Counted from the first letter of the stretch, positions 46,257 to 55,380 are shown. The stretch: DNA of 64,000 nt from Paraburkholderia sp. BL10I2N1 (GCF_004361815.1 NZ_SNWA01000002.1:2914001-2978000), one strand, 5' to 3'. The notes: generated by a model from the letters alone, not told the origin. A program made the numbers and translations.

Positions 46257-46294
46257 TTGTTCGATATATGACCTATTGTTCGTATATAGAACAA
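46257..46294. promoter_or_regulatory. candidate IclR/PcaR operator upstream of pcaF
   Basis: TTGTTCG(A/T)ATAT occurs twice as a direct repeat (46257 and 46276, spacing 19). The second copy also forms a perfect dyad TTGTTC-7-GAACAA. GTTCGATA recalls the PcaR core known from Pseudomonas. The binding protein is inferred; the IclR regulator at 37992-38852 is the local candidate. Confidence 0.5.
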
Positions 46295-46481
46295 ATTGGC
46301 CCTGTCGATTTCAACCGTTCCAATCCCGCGCTGAGCGGCGTGGGTCCCACTGCCGCAGCGCGGCGGGGCTTGACGGAATGTTCGTCCGCTCGTCGTGAAG
46401 GATGCCCCGGCGGGCAGATTTCGCGCTCAGGCTGGCGGCCGGCAAGACGAGGCGGCGCAGCCCACAAACTGGAGACATCAC

Positions 46482-47684
46482 ATGACTGAAGCTTTCCTGT
46501 GCGACGCAATTCGCACCCCGATCGGCCGCTATGCGGGTTCGCTGTCGTCCGTGCGCGCCGATGACCTGGGCGCGGTGCCGCTCAAGGCGCTGATGGAGCG
46601 CAACAAGGATGTCGACTGGTCCGCGATTGACGATGTGATCTACGGCTGCGCGAATCAGGCCGGTGAAGACAACCGTAACGTCGCGCGCATGTCGCTGCTG
46701 CTGGCGGGTCTGCCGCAGGGCGTGCCCGGCTCGACGGTCAACCGCCTGTGCGGCTCGGGCATGGACGCGGTCGGTATTGCCGCGCGCGCGATCAAATCGG
46801 GCGAAGCGGCACTGATGCTGGCAGGGGGCGTCGAAAGCATGAGCCGCGCCCCGTTCGTGATGGGCAAGGCTACGAGTGCGTTCTCGCGCGAGGCTGCAAT
46901 CTATGACACCACGATCGGCTGGCGCTTCGTCAACAAGTTGATGAAGCAGCAATACGGTGTCGATTCGATGCCGGAAACCGGCGAAAACGTCGCGCAAGAC
47001 TACGAGGTCAGCCGCGCGGATCAGGACGCCTTCGCACTGCGCAGCCAGCAGAAAGCCGCGCGTGCACAGCGCGACGGCACGCTCGCGGAGGAAATCGTAT
47101 CGGTGTCGGTGGCGCAGAAAAAGGGCGATCCGCTGATCGTTTCGCAGGACGAGCATCCGCGTGAAACGAGCCTCGAAACGCTGGCCAAGCTGAAGGGCGT
47201 CGTGCGCCCGGACGGCTCGGTGACGGCTGGCAATGCCTCGGGCGTGAACGACGGCGCCGCCGCCTTGCTGCTCGCCAATGAAGACACTGCAAAGCGCTTC
47301 GGCCTGACGCCGCGCGCGCGCGTGCTGGGTATCGCGACGGCAGGTGTTGCGCCGCGTGTGATGGGCATCGGGCCGGCGCCGGCAACGCAAAAGCTGCTCG
47401 CGCGTCTGAACATGACGATCGACCAGTTCGATGTGATCGAACTGAATGAAGCCTTTGCATCGCAGGGGCTGGCGGTGCTGCGCATGCTCGGCGTGGCGGA
47501 CGACGATGCACGTGTGAACCCGAACGGCGGCGCGATTGCACTCGGCCATCCGCTTGGCATGAGCGGCGCGCGTCTCGTGACGACCGCGATGTATCAACTG
47601 CAGCGCACGAAGGGCCGCTTCGCGTTGTGCACGATGTGCATCGGTGTCGGGCAGGGGATTGCGATCGCTATTGAGCGGGTCTGA
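46482..47684 (+). CDS. pcaF: 3-oxoadipyl-CoA thiolase
   Basis: This is a 400-residue thiolase. Cys90 in NRLCGSGMDAVG is the acyl acceptor, His in GGAIALGHPLGMSGAR (about 356) and Cys386 in CIGVGQGIAIA complete the triad. YDTTIGWRFVNKLMKQQYGVDSMPETGENVA separates PcaF/PaaJ from general acetyl-CoA thiolases. It cleaves 3-oxoadipyl-CoA to succinyl-CoA and acetyl-CoA at the end of the beta-ketoadipate or phenylacetate route. No other pca gene is adjacent. The ATG follows GGAGA. The terminator lies at 47712-47738. Confidence 0.93.
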   Translation: MTEAFLCDAIRTPIGRYAGSLSSVRADDLGAVPLKALMERNKDVDWSAIDDVIYGCANQAGEDNRNVARMSLLLAGLPQGVPGSTVNRLCGSGMDAVGIAARAIKSGEAALMLAGGVESMSRAPFVMGKATSAFSREAAIYDTTIGWRFVNKLMKQQYGVDSMPETGENVAQDYEVSRADQDAFALRSQQKAARAQRDGTLAEEIVSVSVAQKKGDPLIVSQDEHPRETSLETLAKLKGVVRPDGSVTAGNASGVNDGAAALLLANEDTAKRFGLTPRARVLGIATAGVAPRVMGIGPAPATQKLLARLNMTIDQFDVIELNEAFASQGLAVLRMLGVADDDARVNPNGGAIALGHPLGMSGARLVTTAMYQLQRTKGRFALCTMCIGVGQGIAIAIERV

Positions 47685-47700
47685 TTTTCCGCCCGGTAAC

Positions 47701-49047
47701 CTACGCTTCGGAAACGCCGCTTTTGCGGCGTTTTTTTTCGCCGCTTTGAGCGGCCGCGTTCTTTGCATCTCTGTCGACAGCGACAACCCGTCCGCGCATC
47801 TGAAGATAGAACAACGCGCAGCCTGTGATTGCCAGCGGCCACAACAAATACCAGCCCGTCGCCAGACACAGCGCCGCGACGGCGATGAGCGCAATCAGCG
47901 CGCACCAGTGCGCCCAGCTACCGCGCGGAAGCAGCCGAACGGCGGACGCGGTCCCGAGTGCATAGACCGTGACGAATGAACCGGTTGTCAGAAGCACCAG
48001 CGGCCGCGGACCGACTCCCGCGATCGTCACGGCCAACAGCGCCAGCGCGGACAGTCCCGCGACGACGGCCAGACTGCGCCGCGGCACATCGCCCGCGCGG
48101 CTGCCGTGCGCAAGCCACGCAGGCAGCGCGCCGTCACGACCCAACGCTGCGCCCAGTTTGGCTGCCCCAGCGTAATAGGCGTTCATCGTGCCAAGCGTCA
48201 GCAACAGGGCCGCCGCGGCGGCCAGCACCTGAACCTTGCCGCCGATGCCGAGCGCCAGCAGTTCCGCCAGCGGCGCGCTGGACGTGCCCGCCGCTGGCCC
48301 GAGCACCAGCACGCTGGCTCCAGCGATCCCCAGGTACAGCATCCCCACGATCACCACCGCTATACCGGCCGCAAGCGGAAGGTCGCGCTGCGGATGACGA
48401 AACTCGCCGGCCAGATGTGTAATCGCTTCCCAACCCGCGAAGCTCCAGACGAGGAGCGCCGCGGCGGGCCAGATAGCAAGCCAGCCATGCGGCGCGAACG
48501 GATGCAGGTTGGTCACGTGCGCATGCGGCACCGATACGGCCACGGCGGCGAGCAGCAGCGCGACAAGCAGCGCAGCCAGCACAAGCTGCAGCCGTCCCGA
48601 CACCTGCAAACCGAACAGATTGGCGGCTGTCACGGTCAGCACTAGCGCAGCAGCCGTGATGATCACCGTTTGCTGGCCACCGCCGAATGCCGCCGCCGCA
48701 TAAGCGCCACCAAACATCGCCGCGGCCGGCGACCCGACCGGCACCGCGAAATAGAAGCACCAGCCGACCACCGCAGCGGCGCGCGGCCCGAATGCGTTGC
48801 GCACATAGGTGGACACGCCGCCAGCGTCGGGAAAGCGCGCACCCAGGGCGGCGAACGTTGCCGCAAGCGGTATCGACAGCAGCACGAGCCCGAGCCACGC
48901 CAGCAGAGACGCGGGTCCGGCGGCCTCGGCGGCGAGCGCTGGCAGCGCAATGACACCGGTGCCAAGCACGGCTCCGACATACAGCGCTGCGCCCTGTACG
49001 ACGGTCAGATGACCGGCGCCGTGATGAACTGCGGAAGGTGAATTCAT
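47701..49047 (-). CDS. YjeH-like amino-acid permease (APC superfamily)
   Basis: This is a 448-residue inner-membrane transporter. Starting at the ATG at 49047 it reads HLTVVQGAALYVGAVLGTGVIALPALAAEAAGPASL, the APC helix-1 unwound motif. GARFPDAGGVSTYVRNAFGPRAA and the WSFAGWEAITHLAGEF region follow, with about twelve TM segments. YjeH is an exporter of hydrophobic amino acids in E. coli; direction here is not shown. The 3' end overlaps the pcaF terminator, so the last codons form the hairpin. Confidence 0.9.
   Translation of the reverse strand: MNSPSAVHHGAGHLTVVQGAALYVGAVLGTGVIALPALAAEAAGPASLLAWLGLVLLSIPLAATFAALGARFPDAGGVSTYVRNAFGPRAAAVVGWCFYFAVPVGSPAAAMFGGAYAAAAFGGGQQTVIITAAALVLTVTAANLFGLQVSGRLQLVLAALLVALLLAAVAVSVPHAHVTNLHPFAPHGWLAIWPAAALLVWSFAGWEAITHLAGEFRHPQRDLPLAAGIAVVIVGMLYLGIAGASVLVLGPAAGTSSAPLAELLALGIGGKVQVLAAAAALLLTLGTMNAYYAGAAKLGAALGRDGALPAWLAHGSRAGDVPRRSLAVVAGLSALALLAVTIAGVGPRPLVLLTTGSFVTVYALGTASAVRLLPRGSWAHWCALIALIAVAALCLATGWYLLWPLAITGCALFYLQMRGRVVAVDRDAKNAAAQSGEKKRRKSGVSEA
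47712..47738. terminator. intrinsic terminator of pcaF, inside the convergent permease gene
   Basis: AAACGCCGC pairs with GCGGCGTTT around TTTT, followed by a run of T on the forward side (47731-47738). It lies within the last codons of the permease (which encode KKRRK-like residues on the minus strand). Confidence 0.93.
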
Positions 49048-49162
49048 GTGTACGATCCCGTCGAGGAGCACAACGGCGCGGAAAGCGGCGCTGCTCACAG
49101 GATCGTTATAATCGCCAATAACTGACAACCCATGTCAGGATTTCTTCCGGACGAGGTGACGG

Positions 49163-49846
49163 ATGCGGACCAGCCGGCTGGTGTCGATGCTGCTTCTGTT
49201 GCAGGTGAAAGGCCGCGTGACGGCGCAGGCGCTCGCCGAAGAGTTCGAAGTGTCCATGCGCACCGTGTATCGCGACATCGACCAGCGGCCCGAGCCGGCG
49301 CCCTTGCTGCCGCGCCTCGCGAGTGCGGTGTGGGAACAGAAGCGCATCACGATGCGCTACGCAAGCTGGGGCACCGGCGGTGATCGCAGGCGCGAGCCGC
49401 TCGGTCTCGTGCTCAAGGCAGGCGACTGGTATCTCATCGCGCGCGTACGCACGCAAACGCGTATTTACAAGGTGGCCAGCATCACGCATCTGACTGTGCT
49501 CGATGAGGTGTTCGAGCGTCCCGCTTCGTTCGATCTGCGGGCGCAATGGTCGTCGGCGGTGGCCGCGTTCGAGAAGGGCCTGCTGAAGGGTGTCGCAAAG
49601 CTGAGTCTGTCGCCGGAGGGCATGAAGCGGTTGCATCGGCTCGGCGCTGTCGCGCTCGAGCAGGCGCGTCGCGGGCCGTTTTCGGACGATGGCTGGCAGG
49701 AGGTCACGATTCCCGTCGAAGGTCTCGTTTACGCGGGCGAGCAATTGCTGTCGCTTGGGGAGCACGTGCAGGTGCTGGAGCCGCCGGAGTTGCGCGAGCG
49801 GGTGCGACAACTTGCTGAGCGTGTGGTGGCGCTCAATGCACCGTGA
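49163..49846 (+). CDS. WYL/YafY-type regulator with internal in-frame deletion
   Basis: This is a 227-residue protein. The N-terminal DeoR/YafY-type HTH is present (SRLVSMLLLLQVKGRVTAQALAEEFEVSMRTVYRDID), then the chain jumps directly to QRPEPAPLLPRLASAVWEQKRITMRYASWG, the WYL-domain start. About 90-100 residues that normally lie between the HTH and this point (the wing, linker and first WYL strands) are missing. The reading frame is kept. The WYL part to LNAP is otherwise complete. Whether the short protein still binds DNA is unknown. It is separated from acoR by nine bases, convergently. Confidence 0.85.
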   Translation: MRTSRLVSMLLLLQVKGRVTAQALAEEFEVSMRTVYRDIDQRPEPAPLLPRLASAVWEQKRITMRYASWGTGGDRRREPLGLVLKAGDWYLIARVRTQTRIYKVASITHLTVLDEVFERPASFDLRAQWSSAVAAFEKGLLKGVAKLSLSPEGMKRLHRLGAVALEQARRGPFSDDGWQEVTIPVEGLVYAGEQLLSLGEHVQVLEPPELRERVRQLAERVVALNAP

Positions 49847-49855
49847 CCGGAGAAG

Positions 49856-51784
49856 TCAGCGCCGATGCGGACCGACGATCTCCAGCCTGGCGATCCGCCG
49901 ATACAACGTCGCCCGCGAAATGCCCAGCGCCTGCGCGGCCGCATTGGGTCGCCAATGGTTTTGCGTGAGCGCTTCGACAATGCGCGCCCGCTCATCGGCT
50001 TCGCCTGATTGCAACGGCAACTCGCGAGCGGCATCCGGCACCAGTTGCGCTGCCACGTCCGGCGACACATGCCGCAACTCGACTCGCGTCGAATCGCAGA
50101 CCGCACACGCGTATCGCAGCACGTTGCGCAACTGGCGGATATTTCCCGGCCACGCGAATGCACAGAGCCGCTCCGCGAGACGCGCGTCGAGCGTCAGCAC
50201 GTGGCCCGCGCCCTGGGCTTCTTCATCGAACACGATGGCGATCACATCGTGGATGTCCGCGCGTTCGCGTAGTGGCGGCATGGAGAGCGTCGCGCCACTC
50301 AGGCGGTAATACAGGTCTTCGCGAAACGTGCCGTCGTCCACCATCTGCGTGAGACTGCGGTGCGTGGCGCAGATCACGTCGATGTCGACCCGTACTGGAG
50401 CGTCGCCGCCAAGGGGAAGCACTTCTCCTTCGGCCAGCACGCGCAACAGACGTGTCTGCAAACTGAGCGGCATATCGCCGATTTCATCGAGAAACAGGGT
50501 GCCACCGTGCGCCTGTACGATCTTGCCGCGTGCGCCGCGGCTGCGTGCGCCCGTGAACGCACCGGGCGCATAGCCAAACAGTTCGCTTTCGATCAGTGGC
50601 TCGGGAATCGCGCCGCAATTCACCGCGATGAAGGGACGGGCCCGCCGCACACCGGCGTCATGAATCGCCCGCGCAAACACTTCTTTTCCGACGCCCGTTT
50701 CGCCGAGGATCAGGACAGGCAGCCGTTTTCCGGCGATGCGAAGCGCCACCTCCGCGTTGTGCGCGATCCGTGGATCGGCGCTGCGCAGAAAGCGGCCGAT
50801 CGCGCCGAGATGGCTGTCGCCCTGTGTTTCGCGTGGAGGAGCGTTTGACGCTGCACGGGCCGTGCGCCGCATCGGCGCGCGGATGCGCGCATACAGCGTT
50901 GCGCCGTTGGCTCGCAAGCGGAGTCCTACGATCGTGTCGGTGCGTGCGATGTCGTGCAGGTGCACATCGGACGTATCGAAGATCTCTTCGATGTGGCGCG
51001 GGCCGCCCAGGCCGGGGATGCATTCGTTCGCCTTGCGGTTGGTCGCGACGATGTTGCCGCATTCATCGAACGCGATCAGGATTTCCGGCTGCGCCTCGAC
51101 GAAGTTGCGGCTCGCATGGCCGAAGAGGATCCAGTGCTGCGTGGTCTGGTTCAGAAAGTAGCCGTCCTCGATCAAACCGGCGCTTTGTCGCACCAGTTGA
51201 AACACCAGGCGCTGACTGTCGCGATTGTCGGGCGACTGCACCGCGGACGCATCGAGTACGCCGATCAGCTCGCCTGTCGGCGCGAAAATGGGTGCCGCGC
51301 TGCACGTGAGCGTCGTAAACGCGGCGCGAAAATGATCGCTCTTGTGCACCGTGATCGGCGCGAGGTCCGTCAGCACGTTCGCCACGCCGCAGGTGCCTTC
51401 TTCGCGCTCCGACCAGCACGAGCCGATATAGAGACCAGCGTGTTTGAAGTGACTGCGCCGGTCGCGATCGATCCGGTAATCGATCGTGACGCCGTGGGCG
51501 TCGGTCAACATCACGCAGTAGTCTGCGACGCGGATCATGTCGTGCAGGCGCGACAAACATTGCCCCGACGCCCGCAAAAAGGCTTCTTCCTTGCCCTGAA
51601 TTTCGCGCAGCTCGGACGACGTCAGCACGCGTGGGCCAATCACCGAGCCTGGGTCGAGCCGGTAGGTTTCGAACGAGCGCTGCCACGACGATACGAGGCG
51701 TGTCGAACCGGCGGGGGCGGGCAAGCGACCTTCGATGGCGCCGCGTACACGATCGACGTGCTGGCTTTGCGGGACGTAAGGCAT
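49856..51784 (-). CDS. acoR: sigma-54-dependent acetoin operon activator AcoR
   Basis: This is a 642-residue enhancer-binding protein. The N-terminal half has a GAF domain (about 60-230); the central AAA+ domain has Walker A GETGVGKE, the GAFTGA loop intact for sigma-54 contact, and Walker B GGTLFLDEIGD. A C-terminal Fis-type HTH (AQALGISRATLYRRI) ends the protein. It is divergent from acoX. The ATG at 51784 is the best match; a longer in-frame start to 51988 has no family support. The inducer is expected to be acetoin. Confidence 0.95.
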   Translation of the reverse strand: MPYVPQSQHVDRVRGAIEGRLPAPAGSTRLVSSWQRSFETYRLDPGSVIGPRVLTSSELREIQGKEEAFLRASGQCLSRLHDMIRVADYCVMLTDAHGVTIDYRIDRDRRSHFKHAGLYIGSCWSEREEGTCGVANVLTDLAPITVHKSDHFRAAFTTLTCSAAPIFAPTGELIGVLDASAVQSPDNRDSQRLVFQLVRQSAGLIEDGYFLNQTTQHWILFGHASRNFVEAQPEILIAFDECGNIVATNRKANECIPGLGGPRHIEEIFDTSDVHLHDIARTDTIVGLRLRANGATLYARIRAPMRRTARAASNAPPRETQGDSHLGAIGRFLRSADPRIAHNAEVALRIAGKRLPVLILGETGVGKEVFARAIHDAGVRRARPFIAVNCGAIPEPLIESELFGYAPGAFTGARSRGARGKIVQAHGGTLFLDEIGDMPLSLQTRLLRVLAEGEVLPLGGDAPVRVDIDVICATHRSLTQMVDDGTFREDLYYRLSGATLSMPPLRERADIHDVIAIVFDEEAQGAGHVLTLDARLAERLCAFAWPGNIRQLRNVLRYACAVCDSTRVELRHVSPDVAAQLVPDAARELPLQSGEADERARIVEALTQNHWRPNAAAQALGISRATLYRRIARLEIVGPHRR

Positions 51785-51880
51785 GGTCGACTCCAGTCGA
51801 GCGACACCTAGGGGATCAGGTACGTCCTTGTAGCACAACTCACAGACCCAATCACATTGCAATGCAGCACGCAACACACG

Positions 51881-51896
51881 TGAGACGTTTGTCTCA
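51881..51896. promoter_or_regulatory. candidate AcoR enhancer dyad
   Basis: TGAGAC-GTTT-GTCTCA is a perfect dyad. A further GTCTCA half-site lies at 51912-51917 and TGTCTC at 51954-51959. They sit 160-240 bases upstream of the sigma-54 promoter, as enhancers usually do. Binding by AcoR is inferred. Confidence 0.5.
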
Positions 51897-52120
51897 GGGT
51901 TGGGCGAGGCAGTCTCAGCGGTGCGGGGAGGCTTGCCCCGTAGGGATTCGCGCTGTCTCTCCGGACAATGTGTCGCAGCGCGTTGCATCGCCAGGCATGC
52001 GGATGCGATGCAGCATGCGAGATCGCGCGACAGATTGTTGCGAGGTCCCGACCGTTGTTCGCTCTCGGGAAGCCCTTTAAATACGGAGCTTTAATTGCTC
52101 GCAGCAGACCTCAGAGGTTT

Positions 52121-52135
52121 TGGCACACTCTTTGC
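52121..52135 (+). promoter_or_regulatory. sigma-54 promoter of the aco operon
   Basis: TGGCACACTCTTTGC matches TGGCAC-N5-TTGC exactly. It is 77 bases before the acoX start and faces it. The downstream operon and the neighbouring AcoR with intact GAFTGA support the call. Confidence 0.9.
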
Positions 52136-52212
52136 GGTGTCTCCATTATCCCGAAGCGCCGAGCGCGCTTCCATAAGCAAGGCCCGCGATTTCGCAGGCA
52201 GGAGACAAGCCC

Positions 52213-53271
52213 GTGGCATTCCCCGTCACTGTAGGCGTGATTGCAAACCCCGCATCGGGTCGTGATATCCGGCGACTGACCACGCACGCGTCCGTGTTTC
52301 CGACAGCGGAAAAAGCCAACATGGTTGTGCGTTTGCTGGCCGGTCTCGGCGCGACCCGCGTCGAACGCGTGCTGACGTTGCGCGACAAGACCGGCATCGC
52401 CGCCTTGCTGTTGCGGGCGCTCGAAACCCATTCAGCGATGGGCGCACATCAGCCATGGCCCGAAGTGGAATTCCTCCAGTTGCCCTTTACCGACAGCGTG
52501 GCCGACACCCATGCCGGCGTTGCGCAGATGGTCCGCTGCGGCGTGAACCTGATTGCCGTGCTGGGCGGCGACGGCACGCATCGGGCGGTGGCGGCGCATT
52601 GTGGCGACGTGCCGCTGCTCACGCTTTCCACCGGCACCAACAATGCGTTTCCAGACCTGCGCGAAGCAACCGTTGCAGGACTGGCTGGCGCGCTGGTGGC
52701 TTCGGGCGCGGTGCCGCCGGATGTTGCGCTCACACGCAACAAGCGGCTCGTGGTCCGCTGCGTCGAGGGGCCCAATCGGGGCCGTGAAGAAATCGCACTC
52801 GTCGACGTATGCGTGAGCCGGCAGCGTTTCGTCGGCGCGCGCGCCATATCGGAGCCGGCGGACATCGAGACGCTCTTTCTCACGTTCGCCGCGCCGGACG
52901 GCATCGGGCTTTCGTCGATAGGTGGTGCGTGGGCGCCTGTCGATCGCGCCGCTTCGCATGGCCTGCACCTGACGTTTGCGCGTCCTGGCGAAACGGGTAT
53001 GCCGATCATCGCGCCCATCGCGCCCGGACGGGTCGACCAGGTGACGATGCGCACCTGCGAACGCTTCGAAACCGGTTACTGGATGCCGCTTCATGCAGAG
53101 CACGGCACGCTTGCGTTCGACGGCGAACGCGAAATCGAACTGGAGCGGGGCGACCGCTACGAAATCTCGCTCGACTGGGCGGGACCATTGACCGTGGATG
53201 TCGAACGCGTGCTGCGCTTTTCGGCGTCACGGCAGTTGATGCGCGAACTCGCGCCGCACGACAGGTTGTAG
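52213..53271 (+). CDS. acoX: acetoin catabolism protein AcoX (ATP-NAD kinase family)
   Basis: This is a 352-residue protein whose N-terminal domain is a NAD kinase-type fold with the GGDGTHRAVAAHC motif and STGTNNAFPDLREATVAGLAGALV. It is the usual first gene of acoXABC operons; its biochemical role is not settled. The GTG at 52213 has AGGAGA nine bases upstream. It ends 80 bases before acoA. Confidence 0.9.
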   Translation: MAFPVTVGVIANPASGRDIRRLTTHASVFPTAEKANMVVRLLAGLGATRVERVLTLRDKTGIAALLLRALETHSAMGAHQPWPEVEFLQLPFTDSVADTHAGVAQMVRCGVNLIAVLGGDGTHRAVAAHCGDVPLLTLSTGTNNAFPDLREATVAGLAGALVASGAVPPDVALTRNKRLVVRCVEGPNRGREEIALVDVCVSRQRFVGARAISEPADIETLFLTFAAPDGIGLSSIGGAWAPVDRAASHGLHLTFARPGETGMPIIAPIAPGRVDQVTMRTCERFETGYWMPLHAEHGTLAFDGEREIELERGDRYEISLDWAGPLTVDVERVLRFSASRQLMRELAPHDRL

Positions 53272-53351
53272 TAGCGCGCGTCGGCTGAAGCAGCTGGCTT
53301 CGTTCGACGCTTATTTCTGCAAGCAGCGAAATCGCTAAAAGGAGACGCACC

Positions 53352-54335
53352 ATGTCTGTTTCGAGTCAGTTGGGGAAGGAAAAACTACTGGAGGCGTATC
53401 GGATGATGCGCACGATCCGCGAGTTCGAGGAACGTCTGCACGTCGAATTCGCGACCGGCGAGATTCCTGGTTTCGTGCATCTGTATGCCGGCGAAGAGGC
53501 GTCGGCGGTGGGCACGATGCTGCATCTGAGTGATGTGGACTACGTGGCGACCACGCACCGCGGTCACGGGCATTGCATCGCCAAAGGCGTGGATGTGCGC
53601 GGCATGATGGCTGAAATCTATGGCCGCAAGACCGGCGTATGTCACGGCAAGGGCGGCTCGATGCATATCGCCGACCTGTCGAAAGGCATGCTGGGTGCAA
53701 ACGGCATCGTCGGCGCGGGCGGGCCGCTTGTCTGCGGCGCGGCGCTTGCCGCGAAGCAGAAGAAAACCGGCGGCGTTGGCGTGTGCTTCTTCGGCGATGG
53801 CGCATCGAACCAGGGCGTGATCTTCGAATCGATGAATCTTGCGTCCGTATGGCGTCTGCCGGTGATTTTCGTCGCGGAGAACAACGGCTATGCGGAAGCG
53901 ACCTCGTCGACGTGGTCAGTGGCGACGGACAACATCGCCGACCGTGCCAGCGGATTCGGCATGCCGGGCGTGATCGTCGATGGCTTCGATTTCTTTGCGG
54001 TGCACGAGGCGCTGGGCGAAGCGATCGAACGCGCGCGCAACGGCGGCGGCCCGACGCTCGTCGAAGTGAAGTTCTCGCGCTATTTCGGCCACTTCGAAGG
54101 CGATGCGCAGACCTACCGCGCGCCCGGCGAAGTGCAGAAACTGCGTGACGAGAAGGACTGCCTGAAACGCTTCGAGGAACGCGTGGTGCGCGCTGAAATG
54201 CTCACGCCGGATGAACTGCGCGGTGTCGACGCGAAAGTGAAGCAGCTGATCGACAACGCCGTGAGCGAAGCGAAGGCCGCTCCGCTGCCGACCGCTGAGG
54301 ATCTGCTGTCGGACGTCTACGTGTCCTATCCGTAA
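53352..54335 (+). CDS. acoA: acetoin dehydrogenase E1 component, alpha subunit
   Basis: This is a 327-residue TPP-dependent dehydrogenase subunit. EIPGFVHLYAGEEASAVG and THRGHGHCIAKG are typical E1-alpha motifs; the TPP motif is CFFGDGASNQGVIFESMNLASVWRLPVIFVAENN. The RYFGHFEGDAQTYR phosphorylation-loop region and the length fit AcoA. It acts with AcoB to cleave acetoin into acetaldehyde and an acetyl group bound to lipoamide. A strong GGAG precedes the ATG. Confidence 0.95.
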   Translation: MSVSSQLGKEKLLEAYRMMRTIREFEERLHVEFATGEIPGFVHLYAGEEASAVGTMLHLSDVDYVATTHRGHGHCIAKGVDVRGMMAEIYGRKTGVCHGKGGSMHIADLSKGMLGANGIVGAGGPLVCGAALAAKQKKTGGVGVCFFGDGASNQGVIFESMNLASVWRLPVIFVAENNGYAEATSSTWSVATDNIADRASGFGMPGVIVDGFDFFAVHEALGEAIERARNGGGPTLVEVKFSRYFGHFEGDAQTYRAPGEVQKLRDEKDCLKRFEERVVRAEMLTPDELRGVDAKVKQLIDNAVSEAKAAPLPTAEDLLSDVYVSYP

Positions 54336-54372
54336 CGCGCAAACGCAAACCGATTCGATTCAGGAGACAGAC

Positions 54373-55377
54373 ATGGCACGGAAGATCACATTTTCTCAGG
54401 CGATCAACGAAGCCCTGAGCCAGGAGATGGCGCGCGATGAAAGCGTCATCGTGATGGGCGAAGACAACGCGGGCGGCGCGGGCTCGCCCGGCGAACAGGA
54501 CGCATGGGGCGGCGTGCTCGGCGTCACGAAAGGTCTATTTCACAAGTATCCGGGGCGCGTGCTCGACACGCCGCTGTCGGAGGGCGGTTTTATCGGTGCG
54601 GCGGTGGGCGCGGCGGCCTGCGGGATGCGTCCGGTCGCCGAGTTGATGTTCATCGATTTCATGGGCGTGTGCTTTGACCAGATCTTCAACCAGGCCGCGA
54701 AATTCCGCTATATGTTCGGCGGCAAGGCGGTGACGCCTGTCGTGATCCGCACGATGCAGGGCGCAGGTCTGCGGGCCGCCGCGCAGCATTCGCAGATGCT
54801 CACGTCGCTGTTCACGCATATTCCCGGGCTGAAAGTGGTCTGCCCGTCGACGCCCTATGACGCCAAAGGGCTGCTGATCCAGGCAATCCGCGATAACGAC
54901 CCTGTCATATTTTGCGAACACAAGCTGCTGTACAGCCGCGAGGGCGACGTGCCGGAAGAGTCGTACGCGATTCCCTTCGGCGAGGCCAATGTCGTGCGCG
55001 AAGGCGACGACGCGACCATCGTGACGTACGGGCGCATGGTTCACTACGCGACCGAAGCGGCAGATAAGCTGGCCAAAGACGGCGTGCAGGTGGACGTGAT
55101 CGATCTGCGCACGACGTCGCCACTCGATGAGGACACGATCCTCGAAAGCGCCGAACGCACCGGGCGCGTGGTCGTCGTCGACGAAGCCAACCGGCGCTGT
55201 TCAATGGCGACCGACATCTCGGCGCTCATCGCAGAGCGAGCATTTCATTCGCTGAAGGCGCCGATCGAACTCGTTACCGCGCCGCACACGCCGGTGCCGT
55301 TCTCAGGCGTACTCGAAGACATGTACATCCCGTCTCCGGACAAGATCGCCGCCGCCGTACTGAAAGTAAGGAGCTGA
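54373..55377 (+). CDS. acoB: acetoin dehydrogenase E1 component, beta subunit
   Basis: This is a 334-residue E1-beta of the alpha-keto-acid dehydrogenase type. It shows ITFSQAINEALSQEMARDESVIVMGEDN, the DTPLSEGGFIGAAVGAAACGMRPVAELMFIDFM region, and the C-terminal transketolase domain VTYGRMVHYATEAADKLAKDGVQVDVIDLRTTSPLDEDTI. It binds AcoA and makes the TPP site. It starts 37 bases after the acoA stop and acoC follows after three bases. Confidence 0.95.
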   Translation: MARKITFSQAINEALSQEMARDESVIVMGEDNAGGAGSPGEQDAWGGVLGVTKGLFHKYPGRVLDTPLSEGGFIGAAVGAAACGMRPVAELMFIDFMGVCFDQIFNQAAKFRYMFGGKAVTPVVIRTMQGAGLRAAAQHSQMLTSLFTHIPGLKVVCPSTPYDAKGLLIQAIRDNDPVIFCEHKLLYSREGDVPEESYAIPFGEANVVREGDDATIVTYGRMVHYATEAADKLAKDGVQVDVIDLRTTSPLDEDTILESAERTGRVVVVDEANRRCSMATDISALIAERAFHSLKAPIELVTAPHTPVPFSGVLEDMYIPSPDKIAAAVLKVRS

Positions 55378-55380
55378 GCA

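Larger units (their letters stand above)
46077..46481. other. 405-base region upstream of pcaF
   Basis: No gene seen. It contains a short GC-rich palindrome (46101-46119) after denD, a promoter candidate at 46218-46247, and a repeat with dyad symmetry at 46257-46294. Confidence 0.5.
51785..52212. other. 428-base acoR-acoX intergenic region
   Basis: No gene seen. It holds a candidate AcoR enhancer (51881-51896), further GTCTC half-sites at 51912 and 51954, and a consensus sigma-54 promoter at 52121-52135. Confidence 0.6.

Noticed and set aside
46311..47894. Reverse open frame opposite pcaF
   Set aside because: No domain, biased composition, and overlaps the thiolase and its terminator.
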